A stretch of 64,000 nucleotides of DNA, taken from contig WBMZ01014172.1 of NCBI GenBank assembly GCA_013400975.1, positions 62,001 to 126,000 of the forward strand, read 5' to 3'. Numbering within the stretch: position 1 is the stretch's first letter; the number at the start of each line of letters is the position of its first letter. The position numbers and the translations under genes are program-made. Source of the stretch: Atrichornis clamosus (lineage: Eukaryota; Chordata; Aves; Passeriformes; Menuridae). Positions 24,001 through 35,670 of this stretch are shown piece by piece. The notes below the pieces were generated by a model, which saw only the letters and a program-made list of their open reading frames with translations, ran no database searches and had not been told where the DNA came from.

Positions 24001-27000
24001 AATGCATTGCAAGGTGATGTTTGGGAAGTCCCACAAGAGGAGAGTTCCCTGGTAGTACTGCCATCCAGACAGTATTGTGGAATGCCACTTAAGAAGAGTA
24101 GCAGGGAAAGGGAGTAGTGGTGCCAGATTACATTTGGTTGTTTTCTTAGTGAAAGTAAGTAGTAGTTTAATATCTAGAAATGGTTCCTGCTTCTCTTTGA
24201 GCCTTTCTGCAGGAGGTTATGAACATGTGAGAGTTCTGTCAGTTCTGACATTCTTCTGGGCAAAGGTAGGTGTGGTAAGAGTTCCTGGTTAATTCTGCAA
24301 TCTGAAAGACCTCACTGCTTGTAGATATACTTACAAAATGCTCTAGTCAGTGCTGTGGCACAAGTCTTATGAAAGGAAATAAATTCTTTCATCACTAAGT
24401 TTCTGCTGTACAACACATCTTTGTTTTGAAACTGGGAAATAAGCTCTGTTGTTTGAACCAATGCTTTGCTTTTATATGAGTCATTTTTCTGGGTATAAAT
24501 GAAGTTCTTGGTTAGGTTGGCCCTTCTTTCTGCAAGAAGGGGTGGAATCCTTCTGCAGTTGGAAGGTGTATAAGTTGCTGATAATGTTTACACGTGGAAA
24601 TTAGCATGGGTTTGTGCCTCCTTTTGTCTGTGAAACTGAGAAAGTGAAACTTCTGTTTTCAGCATTGTGCATGGTTTTTGAGCATACACTGGTGCTGCAT
24701 GTCAGCTTTCAAATTTAGCTATCAAAAATATCCATATGGTTTTGTTCTGTGCTTGTGCTTTCCTAACAAGCTAATGTGTAACTTCTGAAGGAAAGGGAGA
24801 TTGATGTCTTTTTGTTTTGCTTTGGTTGGAGAAGAACATAACAAATATCAACAGAGAAAGCAGAATATGCAGACTTCACTCCCCAGCAGTATGAATGATG
24901 TGATTATGAGTCTGCAGCTCTTCCCAGATGACTGGATTATACCCTGGGTCTGATGGAAGGACCCATGGGATAGAGCTTACCCCACACCTGTGCTGAGCTT
25001 TCTGGCAGTCTGTAGTCCAGTTTCTTTAGATACTCATTGAAAAGTCAACTTAAATGATTTGTCTGATATTCTCGTTAGCAATCTCCTAGATAACGAGAAG
25101 TGAAAAACTTGAAAGGAATAGTAATAACTTTGGTTCCTTCCTGTTCTGGAAGGGTTCCTGAGCTGGCGTTTCTATAACCTTAGTCAGCTTCTTCTCTTTT
25201 TTTGTTTCTATTTGTTGTATGGCAATAGTAAGGAGAAAACTTCAGTTTATGTTGTTTTTCAACTTTAAACCTTTCTGATATATTTTTCAAAGTGGTTTTT
25301 TTTTCTTGTGTAATTTGCATGGCTGAACTTAAATAATAAAATCGATATTTTAATCATTTTGTTTTACTCAGGCTATTCTAAAAAGCTAATGCTTAAAAAT
25401 AGATTTTCTTCCTTTAAAAATACTTGTATGAAGCTGAGTAGTGCTAACGTTAAGCAGTGGCATTCTTTCTAGGGATTTTGATGTTTAATGATGAGTATGT
25501 AATTCAGCTTGTCTATGATGTGCTGAGTGTGTCACTCTCATCCCCACTGTCACTATTTTTCACCCCCACTGGTCTGAGTCTTTTTCAGAAATATTTTCAG
25601 GCTTATCTTGCCTGCCTGGGTTTATATGAAAGTTAATAGGAGCACAAATGCTGAGGTCTGTGTCAGCCTTTTGCCACAGTGAGCGAGAGCCTCAGATTTT
25701 CATGTTTGCAAGGAGTTGTTAGGAGGTTTGTTTTTAATCCATGCCTCTGTCAGGACTCAAACTCAACTGATCATCTAAAGATCATTTCATATAATATGAC
25801 CTGCAGGGTCTCTCTTTTATTTTTGTTTCCACTGTCCTGAAAAGATTGACAGATGTTTGAAATGGTAAATTAGACAAGCAATACAGCTTAGAAGAAGGAA
25901 CAGACTGTGCTGCGCCTGTGCACCCTCCTTGTCATGTGTGCTAATTTTTTCTGGAGTATAGAAACCATTGTATCTCTTGAGTCTGACTAGGTGATGCAAA
26001 GAGGATGCAATTTGCCTAAGTAAGGGCTAGTTTTCACATGACTCAGTCATTAAACTTGGTATTTCTGCTTTTGCTGTGCACGTGTATTTCCTTATTCAGT
26101 GCTTCTAACCAGCAGTTTCATATGAAGGATGGGGTCCAACTCCAATTTAAAGTCTTATGTAGTTAAAACCACTTATCTTCAGAGTCAGTGTGTTCCTTCT
26201 TAAGTATAGGCACTGCTTGTGCACTAATGCAGTAGGCTGAATGTCTTATTTTTCAGTCTGTAGGTTGTTCTATTCTAAGGCTTTTTAAAATTAAAGAAGA
26301 AAAATCATAGACCGCAGACTTAATGTAAAGCAGCTGCTATTAGCTGAGCTTTCTTAAACGGAAAAATAAAAGTTGTCTTAATTTTTTATCAAAATTTCAG
26401 TGCCTTTACTAATAATTCTTTTTATTTACAGGGGCTTTTGATGGAAGGCCAGCAGATTACATGTTCATGCTCCTGTTTAACTGGATATGCATTGTTGTAT
26501 CCTTTTGCTCATCACCAAACTTTGAGAAATGTTTTGATTCTTCTGTTTCTGCCTGAAATATGTTCAAAGACCAGATTTTATCAAGGAACAGTTTTAAAGC
26601 GTAGCAAATGTTCCCAGGTGAGTTTGTAGAGTTTTAAAGTGTGTAACCTTCCTGAAAAGGCAGGGAGTGGCTTGCAGGGAGAATGCTTACAAGTGTGCTA
26701 ATATCGGTGTGCAAGCTGGGGACCAGAGTTCTACTTACACAGAGCTCAGCTCGTGCTGGGTGAGTATTTGTGGTGTTGGCTGGGTTGCTTCACTGAACTG
26801 CTCTTGTGTGAACTAAGACTGAATCTAGTGTGTTCAAGCTGCCGGGTGCAACACAGGACTGGTCACTGCCATTCCCTGAAATTCAGGGGGAGATCCTTTA
26901 CCTGCTAGGTGCAAGTCATCTGAGTCTGTGAAAGCAGTGTTGTGATATTTCACTGAGCCAATTTCCTGAAGAAGCTGGGCTTGTTGGTTTGGGAATGCTG

Positions 27001-30000
27001 GGAAACACTTTTTCTGTGAGCTCTGCTATTCCATCTGAATTTTCTTTCATGTCTTGAATACAAAACTGGGAGGAGTTGTTGATAAACCATATCGTTGTTC
27101 CCCCATTCAAAGGGATCTTTAGAGGCTGAAGAAATGGGCTTGTCAAGAACGAAGCTCGGCAAAGGGAAGTGCAGAGTTCTGCTCTTGGCAAGGAACAGCC
27201 TCATGCACCAGGACGGACTGGTGACTGACAGGCTTCAGAATATCTTCCAGAAAAGGCCCTGGATGTCCTGCTGGACACCAAGTTGACCGTGAGCCAGCAA
27301 TGTGACATTATGGCCAAAGTGGCCACGAGTCTCCTGGGCTGCCCTAGGCAGAGCATTGCCTGCAGGTTGAGGCAAGTGATTGCTCCTCTCTGCTCAGCTC
27401 TTGAGAGACATATGGGGGCTGCATCCAGCTCTGGGTTCCCAGGTACGAGAGAGACATGGACATACTGGAGAGAGTCCAGTGAAGGGTCATGAACGTGATT
27501 AAAGGATTGGAGCATTTGTCACATGAGAAGCTGGGAGAGCTGGAATTGTGCAGCCTGGGGTGTCATCATACAGTAGAACTGGAAGGGACCTTGAAAGGTT
27601 ATCAAGCCCCCTGCAATGAGCAGGGACATCTTCAACTAAATCAGGTAGCTCAGACTCTGTAGCCTGACATTGAATGTTACCAGGGATGGAGCATCCACCA
27701 CCTCTGGGCAACCTGTGCCAGTGTTTCACCACCCTCATTGTAAAAAATTTCTTCCTTACATCTAATCTGAATCAACCTTTTTTTTAGTTTAAACCATTAC
27801 CACTCCTTCTATTGCAGCAGGCTCTACTAAAAAGCTTGTCCCCAACTCTCTCAGCTTTTCCCTGAAAGAGAGGTGTTCCATCCCTCCAATAATTTTTGTG
27901 GCCTTCCTCTGGTCCCACTCCAGGGTCCATGTCTTTTCAGTGCTGAGGACTCTGGAGCTGGACACCAATTCCACAAAATGAAGCACAGGAAATTCCATTT
28001 AAATATAAGAAAGACAATTTTTATTCTGAGGACAATGTAACACTGACAGGATTGGCAAGAGAGGGTGTGGAACCTCCGTCTTTGGAGATGCTCCCATTCT
28101 GTCTGTGCTGTTGCTGCCTCCATGTAGCAATTTGCAGTGGCACAGCATGTGGAAAAAAGGGAGCGGTGACATTGGTGTGAACCAGATACAGCCAGGAGAG
28201 CTGGTGTGTAGAAATCCTTTATCAATGATTATCTCAAGTTGCATTCCCCTATGTGGAGGGAATTGCTATTCTTGCTAGTCCTGTCCAGCCACAGCTGTAA
28301 CAAGGTGCATTTAGTTATGTTGTTACAAAGACAGTGGTTGTCCTTATGATTGCAGGTTGTTTGCTGTGAGCTATTAAATGAACCTAATTGTCACTTGACT
28401 TTTCAGACAGGTCATTTAAGAGCTTCCAGTTGCTTGTTCCCTATATGATGTAAGGAGCAACCTGGATGCACGATTTGAAAAAATGCTGAATGTCATTTTA
28501 TAGGTATTCATGAACTGTTAAAAGCGTCCTGATCATATAAAAATCATTCAGCGATTGTTTCTTCTTAGCAGTTGCTACAGCAGATTGTTTGAGCTCCAAG
28601 GTGGGAGAGGAGTATTGAAACCTGCATTGATGCACCTTAAGAAATTGCTTCTTTCTATGCCTCATTGGCAATATATAGGGGTTTTTTTCATGATCTGTGT
28701 TTCTTTAGCTAGAAACCCCACATTTCAATGTTAAACTAGTGAAAGAGTCCTGCTGTTAAACTTGTAACGTGCTTTTATGCAAGGACTGATTGAATTTGTA
28801 GTTAGCCAGTTTTATCAGGGAGGAAAGACCAATGCATCCATCAGGCCCATGGGAGCTGGAAAGGCTACCAAAAAACAGTTACTCAAGCTAGGTTTGTGCA
28901 TCTCTAGATCACTGGATATTTTAACTTAAGACAGTGCTTCTGTGCAGTATTAATTTTAAAGACCTTTGCATGTGTGTTCTGTGTGTCTGCAGCTTTTTAT
29001 TGTTGTAGTTTGTCAGGTTTTGCTTCGTTTTCCTTAATGGTACAATGACAGATAACTGGCTTGGCAATGGACATGCAGGTAAGTGTGCTGCAGTTTCTTA
29101 AATAATAATTTTACAAAACTTTATGACTACTTAATGACTTTATAGAGAGCATTATTGACTTAACTGCAGAAGATAGTTAAGCTAGGCTGGTTCAGTTGAT
29201 ATAAAAATGGACTGCTGTGTGTGTATTGTTAGTTTTTTAGTTCGAGTTAGCCTCAGCTAAAGGTATAAGCTTGGATCTGACTGCTACACCTAACCCAGTT
29301 AGGGAGTCAAAAAGTAAAAATTGGCTCTTTGTGCAGTGAGGAATTGTTCAGACTTTTACTAAAATGGACACAAGATGTCACCTATGCACCATTTCTTTTA
29401 ATGAATGTGTATCAGCATTCTAACTTTTTTAATTTAAAAATTATTCTTGGGTTCATTAATCTTCTCAAATTTAATGTGCCTTTTACTTGCCAACAGAAGA
29501 TTTTTTTGTGAAAAATGCAGCTTCAGGTTGAAACCAGAACTGTGAAGTGCAAATCCTCACAGGAATGGTTAAGGTAGTGGTCTAAAGAACCAGTTGCAAT
29601 GAAGTAGTTCTTATCTCCCCAAATATTAAGGGGGAAAATTGGAAGGTGTTTCTTGAACGAAAGAGTGTCAGATAACTGCGTGTCTTCAGTCTGCCTCTGC
29701 TCTTCTTTCCTGATTTTCATTTGTCCCCATCACCATGCTTACAATCCACTTTTGAAGCTTACAGCTCCTCCTGCCTGTTTTAGTTTCTCAGGCTTTTGTC
29801 AAAGTAATGATAACTTGTTGCCTCTTTTTTTTTCTTTTTTTTCCATCACGGCAGTTGCTGATGATTCCACTCATCATGTCAGTACTTTATGTCTGGGCCC
29901 AGCTGAATAGAGACATGATTGTATCGTTTTGGTTTGGAACAAGGTTTAAGGTATGTCAGACAGGGTATTGGAAAGATTTCTGCCCATAAGATGAATGTGT

Positions 30001-33000
30001 AGCAGGTGAGGGGCAAAATATAAATATTTTCTCTTATTAAAGATGTCCCACACTTTCACATAGCTGAATACTCCTTGAGATGCAGCAAAGACAAATTTCT
30101 TCATAGTCTTCCATGTGATGTCACTCAGTGTGGCTCTATTGAAAAGATATCCTGACAATTCATTGTTCTGAAAAGAGGAAAAAATTCCTGATAAACTTTA
30201 GCCTGGATAAAAGCTGAATGTAGTGACAAAATGTTGATAAATTGGTTTTTTCTGTGTGACCTTGTCTGTTTCTGCCAGATCTTGTAGTGAAGACTCTCTT
30301 GATCATTGTTTCCAGACCTTTCCAAAATCAAAAATGTTAGGGCTTTGTTCCAAATGCAAGCTTGCTGTGGAACATAGGGTGCAAAGGGCACATCTACTTA
30401 TAATGTTTAAATGGGTATGTTTTGTCTAAAAATGTTAGTGGTCGCTCAGTTTTGAGCATCCTTGTTAGGTTGAATCTGCTAAAGTTAATAGATCAGGAAT
30501 TGTTTAATGCCTAAAGCATTGAGATTATGATCATGCTTATTAGTGCAGTGAGAAGGTGAGAGCAGGTTTATATCCTTGTGCTTAAAACTTCTCTGTCTCC
30601 TCTGCGTTCTTTTTCAGGCCTGTTACCTTCCGTGGGTTATTCTGGGATTCAACTACATCATTGGTGGATCGTATGTATTTACTTATATGGTCAGCTTGAA
30701 GTTATAAAAGCTTTTGCAGCTATTTAATTTGCAGCTGAATTTAGGAGTAATATTAAAATTAAAAATTGTATACTCTGACTGATAATGCTCATTGTCACAT
30801 GGTGGTAATTTAAAATAAAAACAAAGAGATGTGATTGTGAGAACTAGAGAATGGAGGTGAGGGGAGTGTAATGAAGGTTTGGTGTATTTTCTAGTAACTC
30901 TGTGCTTTGGGCCTTCTCCATACTAAAAAGGTAACATACAGTAAAGAAAGATGTCATCCCATGTGACCAGCCATCATTACTGGTTTTAGAAACAAATTTA
31001 CTTTGACTCTGATAGTGCTGTTACTTCTTTCCCTCACAAGCTTGTCCAACCTGATCTTTTTTTTCCAGTTAGTTTAACAAGGGAAAATGGCAATAAGTGC
31101 ACAGAGTGCCATATTAGCACTTGTTGAATTTGTTGGTCTCTCTTGGGTTTCTTTGATGAAGTCCCGTGATATAGAAATCCCCTCTGTGCACAGTCTGCCT
31201 CACTGGTGCCCTGCATTGGCTGGAGCCTCTTGGTGCCGCTGTAACATAATTAGTGACAATAACAAGTTTGTGGTTGAGTTATAAAAGGAGGAGATGGTAC
31301 AGCAAAGCCAAATTCCCTTTTCTGGCTGTGCCTCCTACTGACTCATCCGTCACTTGTGAAAACTGCTTGCTGTTAGATACCTGCTGTTTCTATGCATGAC
31401 AGAAGATACTCAAGGGCCTCCAGACTGCAGTGTTTTTGCAAAATTGGGAACAAAACAGTTCAGTACAGCAGGAGACAGGTTGTCCAGTGAAAACAGCAGT
31501 AACTTCCCTAGTGCTGCAGATGATTATTTTGGGCACTAATCGCTATACGGTCTAATTCCCTGATGTAAACAAGGATTTAATTGCGTTTTCAGTACATGCT
31601 GTAGAGAAGGCTTTGAAGGGAGGGTGGAACAGACTATTGATGTGTTGGCACAGAAGGTTGGCCCTTCTAAAGAAGTGGCTGCAAAATGCTGGGGAGAGGG
31701 AAATTTTCTATGTCTCATGGCCCTGGCAATGTGCGTGACAGGTGAGTAGAAGATGGTCACTTGTTTTCAGAGAAGACAGCATATGAATCCATTCTTTTTC
31801 TTTTGCTTTACAGAGTCATCAATGAGCTGATAGGAAATCTGGTTGGACACCTGTATTTCTTCTTAATGTTTAAATATCCAATGGACTTAGGAGGAAGGAA
31901 TTTTCTGTCCACACCTCAGTTCCTGTAAGCTGACTTGATTCCTTACCTCACTGTTTGGTCCAATTTTTGGTATGGTTCATCAGATATACATTTGGTGGGA
32001 TTGTAATGTGTAAAATATTTTGCTACATCAACCTGCTTCAGACTCTCACATTGAGTGAACTAATGAGTCATAAAAAATGTTGAGTTTCTTGTAAATGGCT
32101 CATGTGAGAGTTCTGTTACCCCTTAGGATGGCTTATGTCTTTACCCACTCTTAAGAGTGAGAGTAAAAGTCATAGTTCTTCTTCTGAATTGAGCTGCAGT
32201 AAAGAGAACTCCTTAACAATTATCAGATGGTACATAAAATGTTTTATCCTGTAAATGATCTGTTTTCTGTATCACCCATGTATCATTACAGTAGCTACCA
32301 GTTCAGCAATGTCTAAAAACAATAGGAGTCAGTTGTAGACACATTCAGAACTATAATATGATTCTACTTTGCAGTCTGTTCCAGTCACCCTGACTGAGAC
32401 TTCAAGTCTTGGTTTCTAAAGAGTTTTTTCTTGTGATATGTTCATTGTTTTGGCATTGAAATGCTATGATCAGAGGCCAAAGTTTGTAGCTTCAGTTGCC
32501 CCTGTCTGTATCCTTTTGGGCTGTAAATATTCTTCCTGTATCAAACTTTAGTTAGCAACTCCGTTAACCCTTTTCATAGCATAAGCTGTTGAATTAGTTA
32601 TACTTTCTGTACAAGTTTTAATGAGTATGGAAACTTTGTATTCTAATTCTGTGCTTTCAAGCCCATCTGGTCAACCTAATTTTCTATAAAGTTTAGAAGA
32701 CAAGATCATTTAAAAAAATGTATTTCAAGGTGATAACAGCTCTGAAACTGCCATCAGTGTAGTTGGTTTTGTGCAATTCTCTTGATTCCATACATATCTC
32801 AGAGGTGGAAGTTTCCCAGTATTTCCATTTCTCAGTGTGCTGAGGGCTTAGATTTGGAAAGAACCCTCTGAAGTTCTACTGTGAAAAGTCAGTTTTATTG
32901 CAAAGTCTATCAGCTAAAAGGAAGTGCATGGAAAAGTAGTCTGGCATTTTCCCCCAAGGTGCAGCTGTTTCCCTAACTCCTTGTCCTCTGGTTTGTCCTA

Positions 33001-33140
33001 GTTACCGCTGGCTGCCAAATAGGAGAGGAGGAGTGTCGGGGTTTGGTGTCCCTCCTGCCAGCATGAGAAGGGCTGCAGAAGATCAGCAGGGTGGTGGAAG
33101 ACACAACTGGGGCCAAGGTTTCCGGCTAGGGGACCAGTGA
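20869..33140 (+). CDS. DERL1: DERL1, Derlin-1, complete 8-exon coding region
   Basis: This is the gene-level entry. Exons 20869-21021, 23141-23252, 26432-26496, 29052-29078, 29855-29950, 30618-30670, 31814-31924 and 33002-33140 join to 756 nt, 251 residues plus stop, the same length as human Derlin-1. Derlin-1 is a polytopic ER-membrane rhomboid pseudoprotease that helps move misfolded proteins to the cytosol in ER-associated degradation with p97/VCP. The derlin WR motif is at W53-R54. Hydrophobic segments recur through residues 15-45, 60-85, 95-118, 120-140, 152-165 and 170-190. The C-terminal tail GQGFRLGD is a SHP-type p97-binding box. There is no rhomboid GxSG catalytic serine. The gene is head to head with TBC1D31 and convergent with ZHX2. 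Confidence 0.98.
21098..21116 (-). promoter_or_regulatory. ZNF143/Staf-like binding element 2
   Basis: The minus strand reads ACTACGATTCCCAGAAGGC, about 16 of 19 matches to the same ZNF143 site, in the same orientation as element 1. It lies 77 bp inside DERL1 intron 1, still in the CpG island. Confidence 0.7.
21608..22098 (+). mobile_element. CR1 LINE, 5'-truncated, in DERL1 intron 1
   Basis: CR1 motifs in order: CTCCTGGAGCAGGTCCAGTG, AAGAGGCAATGGGCAGAAAC, GAGGTTCCACCTGAACATGA, and the end TTCTGTGATTCTGTAA. Same strand as DERL1. Open frames over it are remnants of the CR1 reverse-transcriptase protein. Confidence 0.92.
22777..22828 (+). repeat. Short tandem duplication, 30-bp spacing, in DERL1 intron 1
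   Basis: ATGGGGTTTGTATGGATGTT occurs at 22777 and again at 22807, a local duplication with 30-bp period. Confidence 0.8.
23141..23252 (+). CDS. DERL1: DERL1 coding exon 2 (residues 52-89)
   Basis: Acceptor tggacag and donor ACAG|gtatgt. It encodes IWRPITATFFFPVGPGTGFL and YLVNLYFLYQYSSRLET. It contains the WR motif and the second transmembrane region. Confidence 0.97.
26432..26496 (+). CDS. DERL1: DERL1 coding exon 3 (residues 89-110)
   Basis: Acceptor atttacag. It encodes GAFDGRPADYMFMLLFNWIC and IV. The donor is GTATCCTTTT, the U12-type consensus, so this exon is joined to exon 4 by the minor spliceosome. The frame is exact only with this donor. Confidence 0.95.
27115..28095 (+). mobile_element. 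CR1 LINE interrupted by another CR1, in DERL1 intron 3
   Basis: The left part (27115-27560) reads from the RT C-terminus region (GGGCTTGTCAAGAACGAAGC, GGCAAAGGGAAGTGCAGAGT) to GCAGCCTGGGG. The right part (27966-28095) resumes at AAGCACAGGAAATTCCATTT and TATTCTGAGGACAATG. The antisense CR1 between them splits it; about 130 bp of the expected CR1 body is missing at the break. Confidence 0.8.
27561..27965 (-). mobile_element. CR1 LINE inserted antisense inside another CR1
   Basis: Reads as the reverse complement of a CR1 3' end: it begins with the inverted tail ATCATACAGTAGAACTGGAA and GGGACCTTGAAAGGTTATC and continues through GGGCAACCTGTGCCAGTG and TTCTTCCTTACATCTAATC to the CR1 interior. Both sides are CR1 in the opposite orientation. 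Confidence 0.85.
29052..29078 (+). CDS. DERL1: DERL1 coding exon 4, 27-nt microexon (residues 111-119)
   Basis: Acceptor atgacag and donor CAG|gtaagt. It encodes ITGLAMDMQ, identical to the human residues at this place. It is far too short for ORF scanning. The upstream intron is U12-type and the downstream one U2-type. Confidence 0.95.
29855..29950 (+). CDS. DERL1: DERL1 coding exon 5 (residues 120-151)
   Basis: Acceptor cacggcag after a strong T tract, donor AAG|gtatgt. It encodes LLMIPLIMSVLYVWAQLNRD and MIVSFWFGTRFK, identical to the human segment as remembered. Confidence 0.97.
30618..30670 (+). CDS. DERL1: DERL1 coding exon 6 (residues 152-169)
   Basis: Acceptor tttttcag and donor GATC|gtatgt. 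It encodes ACYLPWVILGFNYIIGG with two bases of a split Ser codon. It covers part of a transmembrane helix. Confidence 0.96.
31814..31924 (+). CDS. DERL1: DERL1 coding exon 7 (residues 169-206)
   Basis: Acceptor ctttacag and donor TCCT|gtaagc. It encodes VINELIGNLVGHLYFFLMFK then YPMDLGGRNFLSTPQF. It is the last membrane segment, with the rhomboid-like GNLVGH helix. Confidence 0.97.
33002..33140 (+). CDS. DERL1: DERL1 coding exon 8 (residues 206-251 and stop)
   Basis: Acceptor tcctag. It encodes YRWLPNRRGGVSGFGVPPAS and ends HNWGQGFRLGDQ then TGA at 33138-33140. The cytosolic tail carries the Gly-rich SHP box that binds p97/VCP in the family. Confidence 0.97.
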
Positions 33141-35670
33141 AGAACTCCTGCCCTTGGAAAACAGCAACTCTGTTTTTAATTGGACGTAGAACCAACCCTT
33201 CCTGGTGCAGAGCATGCTTAAGAACTGAGCTCTCTGTAGTACTCTTGGATTTAACTGATTAGAAAGAAAGAATGTTTCTGGTTCACGAGAAAATTAAAAA
33301 CTCCAGAAGGAAAAAATGTAGATTTTGCTCCAGGTTAGCCAGTAGTGTCCAATTTGATTCTGCCATTAAAAATAAGCCTTCTTTATACAGTATTGTCTGT
33401 CACAACAGGATCCATTGGCTGTCCTGTTCCATGATGTGATGGAACAAACTAGTGGTGTTCTGTCTTGCCTGGTAAGCTTTGTTGACCACAGTAAAGTAAG
33501 AATCTAGTGTGAGGCAGATGTCTCAAACAAGCCCCCAGGTTTAGGAAGTTGACTTTTTCCATATCTGTGCTTAAGTCCCAGGGTCTTTGGAAACATAACT
33601 TAAGTGATATCTCTCTACTGCATTCATAAAGCAAATTGCAAATGTTTCATTTCCGTTTTTAAGCTGTGTTTTGAGCAGAGCTTTTTCTTGCCATGCATCG
33701 TTTGTCGTACCTGCTACGTCGTGGGCTGGGCAAGGCTAAGGATTAGAGGGCTGTTGTTTGAAATGGCAATAACAGATATTCACAGAATTGAAATCTCTGA
33801 ACTCTTCATGGCATGTTACAAGGCTCGTTTTGGTGAAACTGAAGTTGTCTGACCTTTTTTTTTTTCCCCCTTGAGATCTCGGAATTCTTGGCTTCAAGGT
33901 TTCTCTTTTGATTGCCATATTGGGTAGCATAAATACTGCTTAAACTAGAAAATGTAACATCATTGTGGTTAATGGAAAGGGTACTGACTGCAGCATTGTT
34001 TAACTGAATCTAAAACTTTCTCTTAAAAGCTTTAAGATGTCAAAGAATCAAAGCTGGAAATAATCTTTTGCAGAGTCAAGATACAATGTAACAGGTTACT
34101 TCAGGACTCTTCCATTGTCAAATAAGAAATTGTGTACACTGTTTATTAGTATCTATATTTTTTTTTGGTAAAAGATTTTGACATGGAAAAAGGGAATGAT
34201 TCCATACCGTAGTTTTCCTTGTACTGGGTTCCCATGGGCAGAGCACGTGGCTAAGATCCAGGAAGCTGTAATGCCAGCTTATTACTGACTCACTGCATGC
34301 TCTTGAGCAAACTTCTTACCTATCTGTTTTCCCAGCTGTAAGGAGGACTCGTGCATGTCTCACAGCATTCTGACAAGACAGCTGTCCCTGACCTCCCTGG
34401 GTGGGAGCTGCTAGTGAGCAAGTAAGGCTTAAGTTTACATAAATCCAGCACTTCAGCTAGGAACACAATTGCTCTAAGCTTAACCAAGACTTCTAAGTCG
34501 GAATGTAGTTGTCGCTTCTTGTTTTTTAGGTGGAGGAAAAAGCACTCACATTGTCACTAGGATAAGTTTCAAGTCTGACTGAAGAGCCCTTTAGCATTTG
34601 TCTGTTGTTTTACTGGGTAAGTGGGGCACAGAATGCTCTTCTGCCCCAACTTAGGTATCTCAGGTAACTGTAAGTAGGTGAAGTGAATCTGGGCTGAAAC
34701 ATTTTTATTACTACTTTGTTTCTTCACTAAACTTGGCTTCTGAAGGTGTAAAAATTTGTAAATACTACATGATGCAAAGCTGAGTGGAAAATCGGCAGTT
34801 AGATTGGAAATTTTTAAAAATGCATGTTCCATGTCTTCACTGCAACTCAATTGTGTTGATTTGGCTCGCAGAAAAATGTAGAAAACTGGTAATGATCATA
34901 TTGTGTGTTTAAGTTTTACAGGAACTTGGATTTCAGAAATCACCTGCCATTTTTGTCTATTCAGTGATGAGTTTTAAAGATGCTCTTGTCTCTTTCTTTG
35001 TATAAAATGATAGGTAGAAAAGAGGAGTGCAGTGTTGTAAATATGAATTTATCATTGACCAACAGCTGTTATTTGATGTGAACTTGAACAGTCTGAGAAC
35101 CATCATTTTGATAGGAGTCTTTTTAGTCATAGGAATATCATTGTCTCCAAAGCATTTGTCTTCATTTTGATTTAGGACACAACTTTTAAGTGAAGATGCA
35201 ATAGTTTGTGACTCAGCTAAAACCCTGGCACACTCAAATTGCAGAATATCTCTGTACAGAAGGCCTGAAGGAAGGCTTTAATGAGAGAATTCTGTCACAG
35301 CAAAAGTTGTCGTACTGGCCCACTGCACTTCACTGGGTCTTGCTTTCTAGTATATCCTCCTCTAAATTGAGAGAAAAGTGTTTGGAAAGAAAATAGACTT
35401 CTTTTAAACCGTCATTAACTTCTGAGTTGCTTCAGGTCAATTTACTTTGTTTATGGAAAATTCACTTAAGAATTCCATATTACAAGCTCAGTTTGTTTGT
35501 TTCTCACTTTGTCACTTGACCTGAAGCACTGTTTGTCCTCCCACATACATTGATAATGGCAGTCTCTTGTTAAATGAGTACCTCCTTTCTTATTTTGTAC
35601 AGCTAATTTCCCTTTTTGTAATCAATTTTTGTTGGCAAAGTTTTAAATTAAAATTTTAATCGCTGTTGCT
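33141..35670 (+). other. DERL1: DERL1 3' untranslated region (end inferred)
   Basis: AT-rich non-coding sequence follows the stop with no credible reading frame. An ATTAAA signal at 35647-35652 is followed by a TG-rich stretch and gives a UTR of about 2.5 kb. An earlier ATTAAA at 33365 could serve a short isoform. The end is inferred from the signals only. Confidence 0.55.
35647..35652 (+). terminator. DERL1: Candidate DERL1 polyadenylation signal ATTAAA
   Basis: ATTAAA followed within about 15 nt by the GT-rich stretch CGCTGTTGCTGTCTTTG, the usual downstream element arrangement. Transcript evidence would be needed to choose it over the signal near 33365. Confidence 0.5.

Larger units (their letters stand above)
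26497..29051 (+). other. DERL1: DERL1 intron 3, U12-type (minor spliceosome) intron
   Basis: The donor reads GTATCCTTTT at 26497-26506, the U12 5' splice consensus. TTCCTTAAT at 29030-29038 matches the U12 branch point with its adenosines 14-15 nt before the AG. There is no polypyrimidine tract next to the AG, as expected for this class. No other intron in the window has these features. Confidence 0.88.
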
